Positions 19,069 to 27,355 of a DNA stretch of 61,095 nucleotides are shown in pieces (positions within the stretch are counted from its first letter, which is position 1; the number at the start of each line of letters is the position of its first letter). Where the stretch lies: assembly GCA_038230415.1 (NCBI GenBank), contig JBBRNH010000024.1:1-61095 (forward strand). Direction: 5' to 3'. The position numbers and the translations under genes are program-made. A model generated the notes under the pieces. That model had not been told where the DNA came from and ran no database searches. It worked only from the letters and a program-made list of their open reading frames with translations. Source of the DNA: JBBRNH01 sp038230415. Its GTDB lineage: Bacteria > Bacteroidota > Bacteroidia > Cytophagales > Spirosomataceae.

Positions 19069-21417
19069 TTACTGCAAAATTCCGCCTTCTTCTTCCGGCA
19101 CAATCCTGGGCGGCACATAGCGCGAGGCCGAATCAATGTAGTAGCCACCGCAATCAATCTTGAACCTGTCGGGCTTGCGGAACGCTTCGGGGCGATAGCG
19201 GGTGAGGGTGTTATCTTTGTAGATACGCTGCATATACCCGGCCCAGGCGGGCATGGCTACCCGTGCGCCCTGCCCATACTCGATGTTGCGGAAGTGAACG
19301 GCGCGGTTGTCGCCCCCTACCCACAAACCAGATACTAAATGTTGCGTCATACCCATAAACCAACCGTCGGAGTAGTTAGAGGTGGTGCCGGTTTTGGCCG
19401 CAATCTCGTTGCCGCCTTCGGTGAGTTTGTAGGTCACGTTGAGCCGGGCGGCTGTGCCGTCGGGGTCTTCAACGGCTCCGCGCATGAGGTGCAGCATCTG
19501 GTAGGCCAAATCTGCCGAAATTTCCTGTTGGGCTTCGGGATAAAACCGGGCCAGTTCGGTGCCGTTTTTGTCGGTAATGCGGGTGATGGTCATGGGCTTC
19601 ACCCGAAAGCCGCCGTTGGCAAACGCGCAGTACGCCCCCACCATTTCTGACACCGTTACATCGCTCGTGCCGAGGCACAGTGTGGGGTTGGCCGTGAGCG
19701 GACTCTGCACCCCCAACCGCCGGGCAAAACCCACCACCGAGTCAGATTTGGCCCGTTTCATCAACTGTGCGCTGACCGTGTTGACCGACATTCCCAACGC
19801 CTGCCGCAGCGATAGACTCCGGTAGCTGTATTTACCCGACGAGTTTTTGGGAGTCCAGGATGGCCCGCCGTTATGGTCTTCGTTGTGGGCAAAGGTGGTG
19901 GGCTGATCGGTAAACTGCTGACAGAACACAGACGGATTCTCGTTGATAGCGGCTAAATAAACGAACGGCTTAAACGTGGATCCGGGTTGCCGCCGTCCCT
20001 GCCGAACATGGTCAAACTTGATGTGTTTAAAGTTTATACCACCCACCCAGGCTTTCACGTGGCCGTCGTTGGGGTTCATGCTCATAAAACCCACGTTCAG
20101 CAGCCGCTGGTAATACTTCACCGAATCGAGCGAACTCATGGTAGTGTCTTTCTCATTGTTGCGGCCACCATACACAAAAACACGCATCCTGATTGGTTTT
20201 TTCAGGTCGGCCCAAATCGCTTTGGTATCCTCACCATAGACTTCTTTGAGTTGAGCGTACCGCGCTGTTTTCTTGACTACGGACTCGATAAAGCCCGGAA
20301 TCTCCACGAATTTGCCCGTTTTGGCGTTGCGCTGCACCCAGGGGTTCCGGCCCCGCCAGTGTTCATAAAACTTGCGTTGCTGGTCGCGCATATGCTCCAT
20401 CACGGCGGCCTCGGCGTAGGCCTGCATCCGCGAGTCAACGGTGGTGTATATTTTCAGGCCACTCGTGTACAGATCAAAATCGGTGTCGTGTTGATCATTG
20501 TAGCCCGCCAGCCACTTTCTAAGCTCATCCTTAATCACCGACCGGAAATAGGGCGCGGCTCCGGTATTCTGGTTTTCAATACTAAAATCGAGTTTGATCG
20601 GTTTGTCTTTGTAACGAACAAACTGACCGGCACTCAGAAAACCGTATTTCATCATCTGCCCCAGCACCACATTTCGGCGAACAACGGCGCGTTCCTCATG
20701 CGTCCGGGGGTTCCAGAGCGACGGATTTTGCAGCATCCCGACCAGCAACGCGCCTTCTTCGACGTTGAGCTGATACGGTTCTTTGTTGAAATACGTGCGG
20801 GCCGCTGTTTTTATGCCGTAGGTATTGTTGCCGAACGACACCGTGTTGAGGTACATCATCATGATCTCCTGCTTGGTGTAGTTGCGTTCGAGCCGGACCG
20901 ACAAAATCCATTCTTTAGTCTTGGAAATCACCGTTTTAACGAGTGGAATACGGCCCAACAGTCCCGTGTAATCTACATAGACGCGGGTGACAAACAGGTT
21001 TTTGGCGGTTTGCTGCGTAATGGTGCTGCCCCCGCCTTTGCCGGTGTTGAGGGTCAGAAACCCAAACGCGGCCCGAAACATCGAGCGGGCATCAATGCCG
21101 GAGTGCCGCGTGAACCGGGCATCCTCGGTAGCCAGCAACGCCGAAATCACGTTGGGCGACACCTGCGTGATCTCGACCGGGGTGCGGTTCTCGACGTAGT
21201 ATTTGCCCAGCAACACGCCATCTTCCGAATAGACTTCGGAGGCCTCCTGACTCTGTGGATTTTCGAGCGTTTTCAGGCTGGGCATCCCGCCAAACAGCCA
21301 CAGAAAGTTGAAATTTACGGCCAACAGATACAACGCCAGCGCAGCAAGCGCAAAAAAAGTGCTGCGCCACAGGCGACGAATCAGATTTCGGTAGGGGCCG
21401 GGAGTTAATTCAAACAT
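19069..21417 (-). CDS. Penicillin-binding protein 1A (transglycosylase/transpeptidase)
   Basis: A bifunctional class A PBP of 782 residues that polymerises and crosslinks peptidoglycan. It has an N-terminal anchor near residues 20-45 and a GT51 glycosyltransferase domain with the catalytic Glu at residue 98 in TEDARFTRHSGID and GGSTITQQTAKNLF near 129-142. The transpeptidase domain has the active-site STFK (Ser480), SVN (544-546) and KTGT (675-678). All catalytic motifs are intact. The gene is separated from the PorW gene by a hairpin repeat, so it may have its own promoter. Very confident. Confidence 0.96.
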   Translation of the reverse strand: MFELTPGPYRNLIRRLWRSTFFALAALALYLLAVNFNFLWLFGGMPSLKTLENPQSQEASEVYSEDGVLLGKYYVENRTPVEITQVSPNVISALLATEDARFTRHSGIDARSMFRAAFGFLTLNTGKGGGSTITQQTAKNLFVTRVYVDYTGLLGRIPLVKTVISKTKEWILSVRLERNYTKQEIMMMYLNTVSFGNNTYGIKTAARTYFNKEPYQLNVEEGALLVGMLQNPSLWNPRTHEERAVVRRNVVLGQMMKYGFLSAGQFVRYKDKPIKLDFSIENQNTGAAPYFRSVIKDELRKWLAGYNDQHDTDFDLYTSGLKIYTTVDSRMQAYAEAAVMEHMRDQQRKFYEHWRGRNPWVQRNAKTGKFVEIPGFIESVVKKTARYAQLKEVYGEDTKAIWADLKKPIRMRVFVYGGRNNEKDTTMSSLDSVKYYQRLLNVGFMSMNPNDGHVKAWVGGINFKHIKFDHVRQGRRQPGSTFKPFVYLAAINENPSVFCQQFTDQPTTFAHNEDHNGGPSWTPKNSSGKYSYRSLSLRQALGMSVNTVSAQLMKRAKSDSVVGFARRLGVQSPLTANPTLCLGTSDVTVSEMVGAYCAFANGGFRVKPMTITRITDKNGTELARFYPEAQQEISADLAYQMLHLMRGAVEDPDGTAARLNVTYKLTEGGNEIAAKTGTTSNYSDGWFMGMTQHLVSGLWVGGDNRAVHFRNIEYGQGARVAMPAWAGYMQRIYKDNTLTRYRPEAFRKPDRFKIDCGGYYIDSASRYVPPRIVPEEEGGILQ

Positions 21418-21438
21418 TGGCTGGGTTTGTAGTTCGTG

Positions 21439-21489
21439 GTTTGTAGTTGGCTACCGCAGAAGATAAGGACGCGGTAGCCAACTACAAAC
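21439..21489. repeat. Hairpin repeat between porW and the PBP gene
   Basis: Perfect 19-bp arms (21439-21457 and 21471-21489) with a 13-base loop. Direct-repeat-like GTTTGTAGTT units flank it on both sides, so it may be a dispersed repeat. It is 26 bases after the PorW stop and could also terminate that transcript. Confidence 0.7.
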
Positions 21490-21515
21490 TACAAACCGCG
21501 AACCATGAACTACGT

Positions 21516-23783
21516 TTATTTACTCTTTGCGGTGGGCTGTTCGGCGGCTGTCTGGAGTTCTTTCACATACCCTAACAACGGACTGGCCGGATAGTCCCGC
21601 ACAAACTCAGTCAGAGCCTGCCGGTAGGCCGCTCCGCCCTGCACCCGCCCCACCAGCATAACCCGCATCAGGGCTAATTTATCTTCGATTTGGGTACCGG
21701 TATAGGTGCCTAATGTGGTTTCGGCGCGGGCTAAGGCTTCGGTGTAATTGCCTGACTGATACAGCGTGTACAGGTCGGTATAGGCTTTCAACGCCAACGA
21801 TTCGCGGCCCGCCGATGTTTCATTACCGGCGGCTGCCGCCCGGTTTGCCAACCGGGCATAACTGGTATTGGGAAACTCGGTGAGCAGTTTGTCTTTATAC
21901 CCCGACGACCGCCCCAACTGCTCATTTGTAACGTGGAGCAGGTAGTACACTTCCGGTTTCTGCACCGTATTCGGGAATCGCGTCAGCAGCGTTTCAAACG
22001 TTTCAACGGCATCTTTGGGCTGGTTAAGCTGAAACTTATACAACTTGCCGAGCCGGTAATACGCTTCTTCGAGCCGTTGGTTAGAGACCAGCAACGCTTC
22101 CGGTTTGGTCGGCAACTTGGCAACTATGGCCGCTTTCTGATCCTGTTTAGTGGGTGCCTTTGGGCTAACGAGTGTGCCGCCAGCAGGCGCATTACCCCCA
22201 ACTGTACCCACGCCGGGCAGTGCGCCCGGTGAAGGTGTTGCCAGGTTGGGCGCAACCGTTATTGCACTGCCTTGCGGCAAAGCGGCTTCTTTGGTGCTTC
22301 GTCGCCAGTCGTCTTCAAGTGGTCGGTTTCCCCACCGTTGCTGAAACTCCTGTTTGCTCTGCGTTAGCTGAACCACGTTGTATAAAATCCAGCGTTCTGC
22401 CGGGTTCAGATCAGAATTGGTGGCACCGGGCATCGTCAGGCCAGCGGTGGTGGGCGTTCCGGTGGCCTTCTCGATCACCTGCCGGGCGATTTCGGCTTGC
22501 TTGGCATCTTCTTTTTCGCGCCGAACCAACTCTTTATCCAGCACCTTGTCTAAGTCATCGGGCGAGAGTTTAGCTAAGCGTTGCAAACTGTCTTCGGTGT
22601 GAATGGTGGTCAGGTGCTGCACAAACTCATCCAGGGTTTTCTTACGGGTCGAGATGGCCGTAAAATCGGCTGACTTCTGCGGCAGCAACGCCAGTGCCGA
22701 ATCGTAATAGGCTTTGGCGGCTTCGTAGTTTTGTTTTTTCTCGAAGTACAGTTTCGCCATTTCGAGGTACGTGTACGGCACCTGTTCGGTGTTTTTGGTC
22801 GTCGCCGTTATTGATTCGCGATACAGCGCGAGGGCGGGGTCAATCCGTCCGCGCCGGGCTTCGAGCCGTCCCATCGTGAAATAAATCTTGTCTTTGAGGT
22901 CGTTATTTTTCCGGTCGTTTAGCATCCGCTCGAACGACACCCCCGATTTCGCCACGATTTTAGGGTCGGCACTCTGAATCAAAAACAGGCTGGCATAAAA
23001 AGACTGATCGTAACTGGGGCGGTTTTGCAGCACCTTTCCGTAGTGTTCGGCGGCTTTGGCGGGCTGATTGGCAAGGTCATACTGCTGACCGGCAATGAGG
23101 TGCAGCCGGGCGGTAGCTTCGCCCTTTTTGAGGAGCGGGAACACCGCATCCAGGATCGCTGCCGCAATCAGCGGTTCGTCTTTACGCTGGTGGAGATAGG
23201 CTTTTGTGAGGTAAAAATCGCGGGTATTGTCTTCGTTCAAGGGTTGCACCCGCAGGTACTCGGCCACGTTGAGACCATTGGGAAAGTCGTTTTGTTCGGC
23301 ATATACCCGCATCAACTGCACGAGTGCCGCGTGTTTTGCGTTTTCGTCGGTGCCTTTGGTATTCACATATTTGAACACCTCAATAGCGTTGACAAAATCC
23401 TGTTTATAAAGCCGCGCTTTGCCCAGTAGCAGATAACTATCGTCAATCCATTTGCTGTTCTGATGCCGTTCGGCCACGATAGACCCCATCTTGATAATGT
23501 CGTTGAGGTAGGCCATCACGGGTTGCGCCTTCACCGAATCGGCGGGCAGCAGCACGGGTATCGGCTGATTGTAGTTATCGTCGCGGTTCTTGAACAGAGC
23601 CTGCTCCACCACATTCATCTCGTCGCGGGCAATCACGTAAGCGTTAAAATGAGCCGTGAGGTTGTGATACCCTTTACTGACCCGCCCCTCGCTGTATTGC
23701 GAACAGCCAGCCAGCCAACCCGTCAGCACAATCAGCACAGGCAACAGAAAACGGAACTGGTTATGGAATTGTATCTGCATCAT
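21516..23783 (-). CDS. porW: Type IX secretion periplasmic lipoprotein PorW/SprE-like, TPR protein
   Basis: A 755-residue TPR-rich lipoprotein. The signal peptide ends in LAGC (Cys at residue 27). The mature start (SEGRVSKGYHNLTAHFNAYVIARDEM) matches the conserved opening of PorW/SprE, in which a YHNLTAH-type motif follows the lipid anchor. Helical tetratricopeptide-like repeats fill residues 90-400 and 570-740, separated by a charged and a Pro/Gly-rich linker. In the family this protein supports the type IX machinery and gliding. It fits the two sorted cargo proteins in this window. The double ATG start leaves a one-residue uncertainty. Confidence 0.8.
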   Translation of the reverse strand: MMQIQFHNQFRFLLPVLIVLTGWLAGCSQYSEGRVSKGYHNLTAHFNAYVIARDEMNVVEQALFKNRDDNYNQPIPVLLPADSVKAQPVMAYLNDIIKMGSIVAERHQNSKWIDDSYLLLGKARLYKQDFVNAIEVFKYVNTKGTDENAKHAALVQLMRVYAEQNDFPNGLNVAEYLRVQPLNEDNTRDFYLTKAYLHQRKDEPLIAAAILDAVFPLLKKGEATARLHLIAGQQYDLANQPAKAAEHYGKVLQNRPSYDQSFYASLFLIQSADPKIVAKSGVSFERMLNDRKNNDLKDKIYFTMGRLEARRGRIDPALALYRESITATTKNTEQVPYTYLEMAKLYFEKKQNYEAAKAYYDSALALLPQKSADFTAISTRKKTLDEFVQHLTTIHTEDSLQRLAKLSPDDLDKVLDKELVRREKEDAKQAEIARQVIEKATGTPTTAGLTMPGATNSDLNPAERWILYNVVQLTQSKQEFQQRWGNRPLEDDWRRSTKEAALPQGSAITVAPNLATPSPGALPGVGTVGGNAPAGGTLVSPKAPTKQDQKAAIVAKLPTKPEALLVSNQRLEEAYYRLGKLYKFQLNQPKDAVETFETLLTRFPNTVQKPEVYYLLHVTNEQLGRSSGYKDKLLTEFPNTSYARLANRAAAAGNETSAGRESLALKAYTDLYTLYQSGNYTEALARAETTLGTYTGTQIEDKLALMRVMLVGRVQGGAAYRQALTEFVRDYPASPLLGYVKELQTAAEQPTAKSK

Positions 23784-23905
23784 TAGCTTAAACGCAGGGC
23801 GCGAATCTTGCCATATAGATTATCCGGCGAAATAAGCGAATTTCAGATGAAACCGCCACTTTTGCGCTGCCCGCTACCCAACAATGCCAACAGAAATAAC
23901 ACAAC

Positions 23906-24133
23906 ATGGAACCGAACAACACCCCTAACGACCCCAAAAAACGGTATTCTACATTCGTGCAATACAGTGGTATCGGCTTTCAGATGCTCGGCACTATCGG
24001 CCTCGGCGTGTGGGCCGGTATGCAACTCGATGCCTGGCAAGGCAACAAGACACCCGGCTGGACCATCGGTCTGTCGTTAACGGCCATCTTTGCGTCGTTG
24101 TATCTGTTCATCCGGCAGTTGCCCAAAGAATAA
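23906..24133 (+). CDS. atpZ: AtpZ/AtpI-family protein
   Basis: A small membrane protein of 75 residues at the head of the ATP synthase operon. Two membrane helices are visible (residues about 20-38 and 48-68), with the family-like YSGIGFQMLGTIGLGVWAG and DAWQGNKTPGWTIGLSL. AtpI/AtpZ proteins help assemble the c ring and may handle Mg or Ca ions. The stop is five bases before the next start, so the two are tightly linked. Confidence 0.85.
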   Translation: MEPNNTPNDPKKRYSTFVQYSGIGFQMLGTIGLGVWAGMQLDAWQGNKTPGWTIGLSLTAIFASLYLFIRQLPKE

Positions 24134-24138
24134 ACTGT

Positions 24139-24501
24139 ATGGTGCGCTCTTCGGTCTTTACAGTTACCCTTGCTTTTGTATTTTTCTTAGTTGGTTACGG
24201 ACTGCATCCAGCCTGGCTCCACCCCTATTGGCCGCTACTCTTGCTATTTTTTGCGAGTTTGTCATTTTTGCAGCACCGGCTGTTAAGCCTTGGTACTGAG
24301 CGCGGTGCCGACGGTTTTGTGCTGTTTTACTTAGCCTTTACGGTGTTGCGTTTAATCCTGAGCGTAGCCTTTGTCGGATTTTTCATCTGGCAGCGCGTCC
24401 CCAATCGGCGGGCCTTCATCGGAGCCTTTTTAGGATTATTCATTTGTTACACGGCATTTGAAATCTACGGGCTTACGCGTAACTTGCGCCGAAATTCGTA
24501 G
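24139..24501 (+). CDS. Small membrane protein in the atp operon (AtpI-like)
   Basis: A 120-residue protein with four predicted membrane helices, with ends rich in Arg (NLRRNS). It starts at ATG 24139, five bases after the atpZ stop, and ends 20 bases before atpB. It sits where the second small AtpI-like gene lies in many Bacteroidota atp operons. I see no specific motif; by position and topology it may assist F0 assembly. The start is set by operon spacing, since the upstream frame overlaps atpZ. Confidence 0.75.
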   Translation: MVRSSVFTVTLAFVFFLVGYGLHPAWLHPYWPLLLLFFASLSFLQHRLLSLGTERGADGFVLFYLAFTVLRLILSVAFVGFFIWQRVPNRRAFIGAFLGLFICYTAFEIYGLTRNLRRNS

Positions 24502-24521
24502 AGACACCTTTTTGTTCGGTC

Positions 24522-25607
24522 ATGATTCGCTCATTCATTTATAGATTTTTCTTTCTTTTCACACTCATTATCAGTCCGTTGAGTGTTTTTGCTCAGGATG
24601 ACGAACACCACGAAGGTGAGACTACCGTTGTTGAACACGGCCAGAAAAAGGAAGGCTTCGACGTGGGGCAGATGATTATGCACCACATTCGTGACGAACA
24701 CGGCTGGGAATTTGCTCACGGCGTAAAATTGCCATTGCCTGTGATTCTGTACAGCAGCGACCGGGGTTTAGAAACCTTTTCATCGGCAGAACTTGACCAC
24801 GAACACGAGCATCTGGGCTATAAAGTAAGCCACAAAACGGGCAAGATTTACCGGGTCGGGGCCAACGGCGGGGCCGATGAGTCCGTAAAGATTTACGACA
24901 TCTCGATTACCAAAAACGTGGCTTCGCTGCTGTTGAGTGCCGTTATTTTGTTATTCGTCTTCTTTTCGGTCAGCAAGAGTTACGCCACCAACCGGGGCAA
25001 AGCTCCAAAAGGGTTGCAGTCGTTTCTGGAGCCGATTGTACTGTTCGTCCGCGATGAAGTTGCCAAACCGAGCATCGGCCCCAAATACGAGAAGTATATG
25101 CCGTATTTGCTGACGCTATTCTTCTTTATCTTAGTCAACAACCTGCTTGGTTTGCTACCCGGTGGGGCCAACCTCACGGGTAATATTGCCGTGACGTTTA
25201 CGCTGGCAATCATCACCTTTATAATTGTACAGTTCAGCGGTAACAAAGGCTACTGGATGCACCTGGTAAAGCCACCGGGTGTGCCGTTGGCCCTGCTGCC
25301 GATCATGATTCCGGTTGAGATTGTGGGCGTGTTTATGAAGCCGTTTTCGCTGATGGTACGGTTATTTGCCAACATCACGGCGGGTCACATCATCATCCTG
25401 AGTTTGCTGGGCCTGATTTTCACCGCCAACAGTATGGGTGGTATGATGACCGGGGTGGCTGTTAGCCCGGTGGTGGCCGTGTTTACCATTTTTATGAATG
25501 CCATTGAGTTGCTGGTGGCGTTTTTGCAGGCGTTCATCTTTACGTTGCTCACGGCCATGTATATCGGCAGCGCGGTTGAAGAGCATCACCACGAAGAGGC
25601 CCATTAA
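24522..25607 (+). CDS. atpB: F0F1 ATP synthase subunit a
   Basis: A 361-residue proton-channel subunit. It carries the long N-terminal extension seen in Bacteroidota: a signal-like sequence (to VFAQ near residue 25) and a His/Glu-rich segment. About six helices follow from residue 130. The essential Arg lies in MKPFSLMVRLFANITAGH near residue 275, and the closing helix is in FLQAFIFTLLTAMYIGSA. The C-terminus ends EEHHHEEAH, possibly metal-binding. It works with the c ring encoded by the following gene. Confidence 0.95.
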   Translation: MIRSFIYRFFFLFTLIISPLSVFAQDDEHHEGETTVVEHGQKKEGFDVGQMIMHHIRDEHGWEFAHGVKLPLPVILYSSDRGLETFSSAELDHEHEHLGYKVSHKTGKIYRVGANGGADESVKIYDISITKNVASLLLSAVILLFVFFSVSKSYATNRGKAPKGLQSFLEPIVLFVRDEVAKPSIGPKYEKYMPYLLTLFFFILVNNLLGLLPGGANLTGNIAVTFTLAIITFIIVQFSGNKGYWMHLVKPPGVPLALLPIMIPVEIVGVFMKPFSLMVRLFANITAGHIIILSLLGLIFTANSMGGMMTGVAVSPVVAVFTIFMNAIELLVAFLQAFIFTLLTAMYIGSAVEEHHHEEAH

Positions 25608-25618
25608 TCAATAAACAG

Positions 25619-25680
25619 TTATCAATTACCAGTAATCAATGGGTATTGGTAATTGATAATTGGTCACTGATAATTGGTCA
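25619..25680. repeat. AT-rich inverted and direct repeats between atpB and atpE
   Basis: A perfect 13-bp inverted repeat (25619-25631 with 25647-25659, TTATCAATTACCA) is followed by two copies of TGATAATTGGTCA (25654-25666 and 25668-25680). A diverged version of the same pattern occurs at 46-70. It probably folds in the atp transcript and may be a mobile-type repeat. Confidence 0.65.
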
Positions 25681-25726
25681 TTGTAACGAATTTCTTTTGT
25701 TTCACTTATAAATTTTATTTACGAAC

Positions 25727-25984
25727 ATGATCGCCATGTTAATCTCTTTGTTGCTGGAAGCAAGCGGTAGCGTTGCTGTAATGGGTGCCGCCATCGGTGC
25801 CGGTTTGGCCGCTATTGGTGCTGGTTTGGGTATTGGTCGGATTGGTGGCAGCGCTATGGAAGGTATTGCCCGTCAGCCCGAAGCCGCCGGTCGTATCCAA
25901 ACGGCGATGTTGATCATTGCCGCCCTGATCGAGGCCGTTGCCCTGTTTGCAGCCGTAATCTGTTTGTTGGTAGCCCTGGCCTAA
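25727..25984 (+). CDS. atpE: F0F1 ATP synthase subunit c
   Basis: An 85-residue proteolipid forming the rotating c ring. The first helix has the Gly/Ala pattern GAAIGAGLAAIGAGLGIG. The polar loop is RIGGSAMEGIARQPEAAGRI, and helix 2 carries the proton-binding Glu in LIEAVALF at about residue 70. I see no obvious Na-binding set of residues, so it is probably proton-driven. ATG 25736 is an alternative start. Hairpins lie on both sides of this gene. Confidence 0.96.
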   Translation: MIAMLISLLLEASGSVAVMGAAIGAGLAAIGAGLGIGRIGGSAMEGIARQPEAAGRIQTAMLIIAALIEAVALFAAVICLLVALA

Positions 25985-26052
25985 GTCGGTCTCACCAACG
26001 TGGCCGCGCCGGTTCGATAGGGACTGGCAAAAGCGGTCAGAATAAGTAAGCG

Positions 26053-26086
26053 TTTCCGGCCAATTGGGGTTGCCGTTGGCCGGAAA
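26053..26086. repeat. GC-rich hairpin between atpE and atpF
   Basis: Arms TTTCCGGCCAA (26053-26063) and its complement (26076-26086) with a 12-base loop lie in the 171-bp spacer after atpE. No T-run follows. It could be an RNA-stability or processing element affecting the amount of subunit c mRNA. Confidence 0.6.
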
Positions 26087-26155
26087 TGGTATCTGAAACA
26101 AAAGAAATCAGTCTCAATCACCGCTATGGCCGCTGGCCGTTAATCAACTAAGAAA

Positions 26156-26650
26156 ATGGATTTACTTACCCCTGATATTGGCCTGCTGTTCTGGCAAATC
26201 ATTGTGTTTGGCTTTCTCTTTTTCGTGCTGTCTCGTTTTGCATGGGGCCCAATTACGAAGAGCCTGAAAGAACGGGAAGACAATATTCAGTCGGCCCTTG
26301 ACCTGGCCGAAAAAACCCGGATTGATATGCTGGCGTTAAAAGCCGGTAACGAAAAAATACTCGCCGAAGCCCGTAGCGAACGCGAATCTATTTTGCGCGG
26401 AGCCAAAGAAATCGCCGATAAGATGGTGGCCGACGCACAGCATAAGGCGCAGACAGAAGGTCAGCGCATGATTGAGCAGGCACGTGAAGCCATGCAAAAC
26501 GAACGAACGGCATTAGTGGCCTCGATGAAAAAAGAAATGGTAATGATTTCGCTCGACATTGCCGAAAAAATACTCCGCAGAGAACTCGCCGATAAGCCCG
26601 CTCAGGAACAACTCGTACAAGATTTAGTGACCAACGCACGTCTGAATTAG
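26156..26650 (+). CDS. atpF: F0F1 ATP synthase subunit b
   Basis: A 164-residue stator subunit with one N-terminal membrane helix (residues about 8-28, GLLFWQIIVFGFLFFVLSRFAWGPI) and a long charged helix to the C-terminus. The dimerising part has the usual Ala/Glu/Arg-rich heptads (LDLAEKTRIDML, ILAEARSERESILRGA). The C-terminal end contacts subunit delta. Length and pattern are normal for the family. Confidence 0.95.
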   Translation: MDLLTPDIGLLFWQIIVFGFLFFVLSRFAWGPITKSLKEREDNIQSALDLAEKTRIDMLALKAGNEKILAEARSERESILRGAKEIADKMVADAQHKAQTEGQRMIEQAREAMQNERTALVASMKKEMVMISLDIAEKILRRELADKPAQEQLVQDLVTNARLN

Positions 26651-26660
26651 TCTAAGTTTC

Positions 26661-26694
26661 GTAGGTATCCAGTAAGTCAATGGTATATACCTAC
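26661..26694. repeat. Inverted repeat between atpF and atpH
   Basis: GTAGGTAT (26661-26668) and ATACCTAC (26687-26694) flank 18 bases in the 81-bp spacer. AAGTA/AGTAAGT-like words repeat on either side. Half-site bases match those of the PadR palindrome at 14747 but in the opposite arrangement, probably by chance. Confidence 0.45.
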
Positions 26695-26731
26695 TAAGTA
26701 CTGACTAAACCGATTATCATCAACTTTAGAA

Positions 26732-27271
26732 ATGGCTATATCAACAGTAGCATTTCGGTACGCCAAGTCTCTGTTTGACCTGGCACAGGAGAAAAACCTG
26801 ACCGAAACGCTTTATTCAGACATGCAATTGGTTGGGCAGACGATCAGTGCAAGCCGCCCGCTTGCCCTGATGTTGAGAAGTCCTATTGTTCGCAACGACA
26901 AAAAAGCAGCCGTACTCCGTGCCGTTTTTGGCGAGTGGGTAAACACATTAACGATGAACTTTATTGACATTGTAGCCAGAAAAAACCGCGATGGTATTCT
27001 GGACTCTATTGCCAGTGAGTTTGTCCGCCTGTATGATCAACAACAGGGTATCGAACGCGCCACGGTTATCACCACAATGCCACTCACTGATGCACTCCGG
27101 GCTCGGTTTAAGGCCATTGTTGCCAATACAACCGGGAGTCAGTTAGTTGAATTAGAGGAGAAAACCGATGCAAAACTGATCGGTGGATATGTCCTGAAAT
27201 TAGGTGATCGCCAGATTGATGCCTCGGTCCGCAGCCAACTCAACGACCTGCGCGTTACATTCCTGAATTAG
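26732..27271 (+). CDS. atpH: F0F1 ATP synthase subunit delta
   Basis: A 179-residue stator subunit that joins F1 to subunit b. The N-terminal helical domain opens with FRYAKSLFDLAQEKNLTETLYSDM. The C-terminal part holds EEKTDAKLIGGYVLKLGDRQIDASVRSQL, the most conserved signature of AtpH. It is last in this operon: a terminator follows, and atpA and atpG, which usually come next, are not present in the window. Confidence 0.95.
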   Translation: MAISTVAFRYAKSLFDLAQEKNLTETLYSDMQLVGQTISASRPLALMLRSPIVRNDKKAAVLRAVFGEWVNTLTMNFIDIVARKNRDGILDSIASEFVRLYDQQQGIERATVITTMPLTDALRARFKAIVANTTGSQLVELEEKTDAKLIGGYVLKLGDRQIDASVRSQLNDLRVTFLN

Positions 27272-27298
27272 ATAACTCGTTTTTTGATCGGTCTTTGT

Positions 27299-27328
27299 AA
27301 AAATCCACATCTTCGGGCGTGGATTTTT
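27299..27328 (+). terminator. Terminator after atpH
   Basis: A perfect 10-bp stem (27299-27308 AAAAATCCAC with 27319-27328) with a 10-base loop; the right arm ends in TTTTTT. It lies 27 bases after the atpH stop and should end the atp transcript, perhaps in both directions. Confidence 0.75.
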
Positions 27329-27355
27329 TGCGTTCAAGACACTTCATCACGCTGC

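Noticed and set aside
19987..21408. Long open frame opposite the PBP gene (473 codons)
   Set aside because: An antisense shadow of the PBP gene; no signal, domain or spacing of its own.
23784..23905. CRISPR or other repeat array near the atp operon
   Set aside because: No regularly spaced direct repeats are present here or elsewhere in the window.
26661..26694. Second PadR operator in the atp operon
   Set aside because: The half-sites match those at 14747, but they are in the opposite order with 18 bases between them, and no regulator link is evident.
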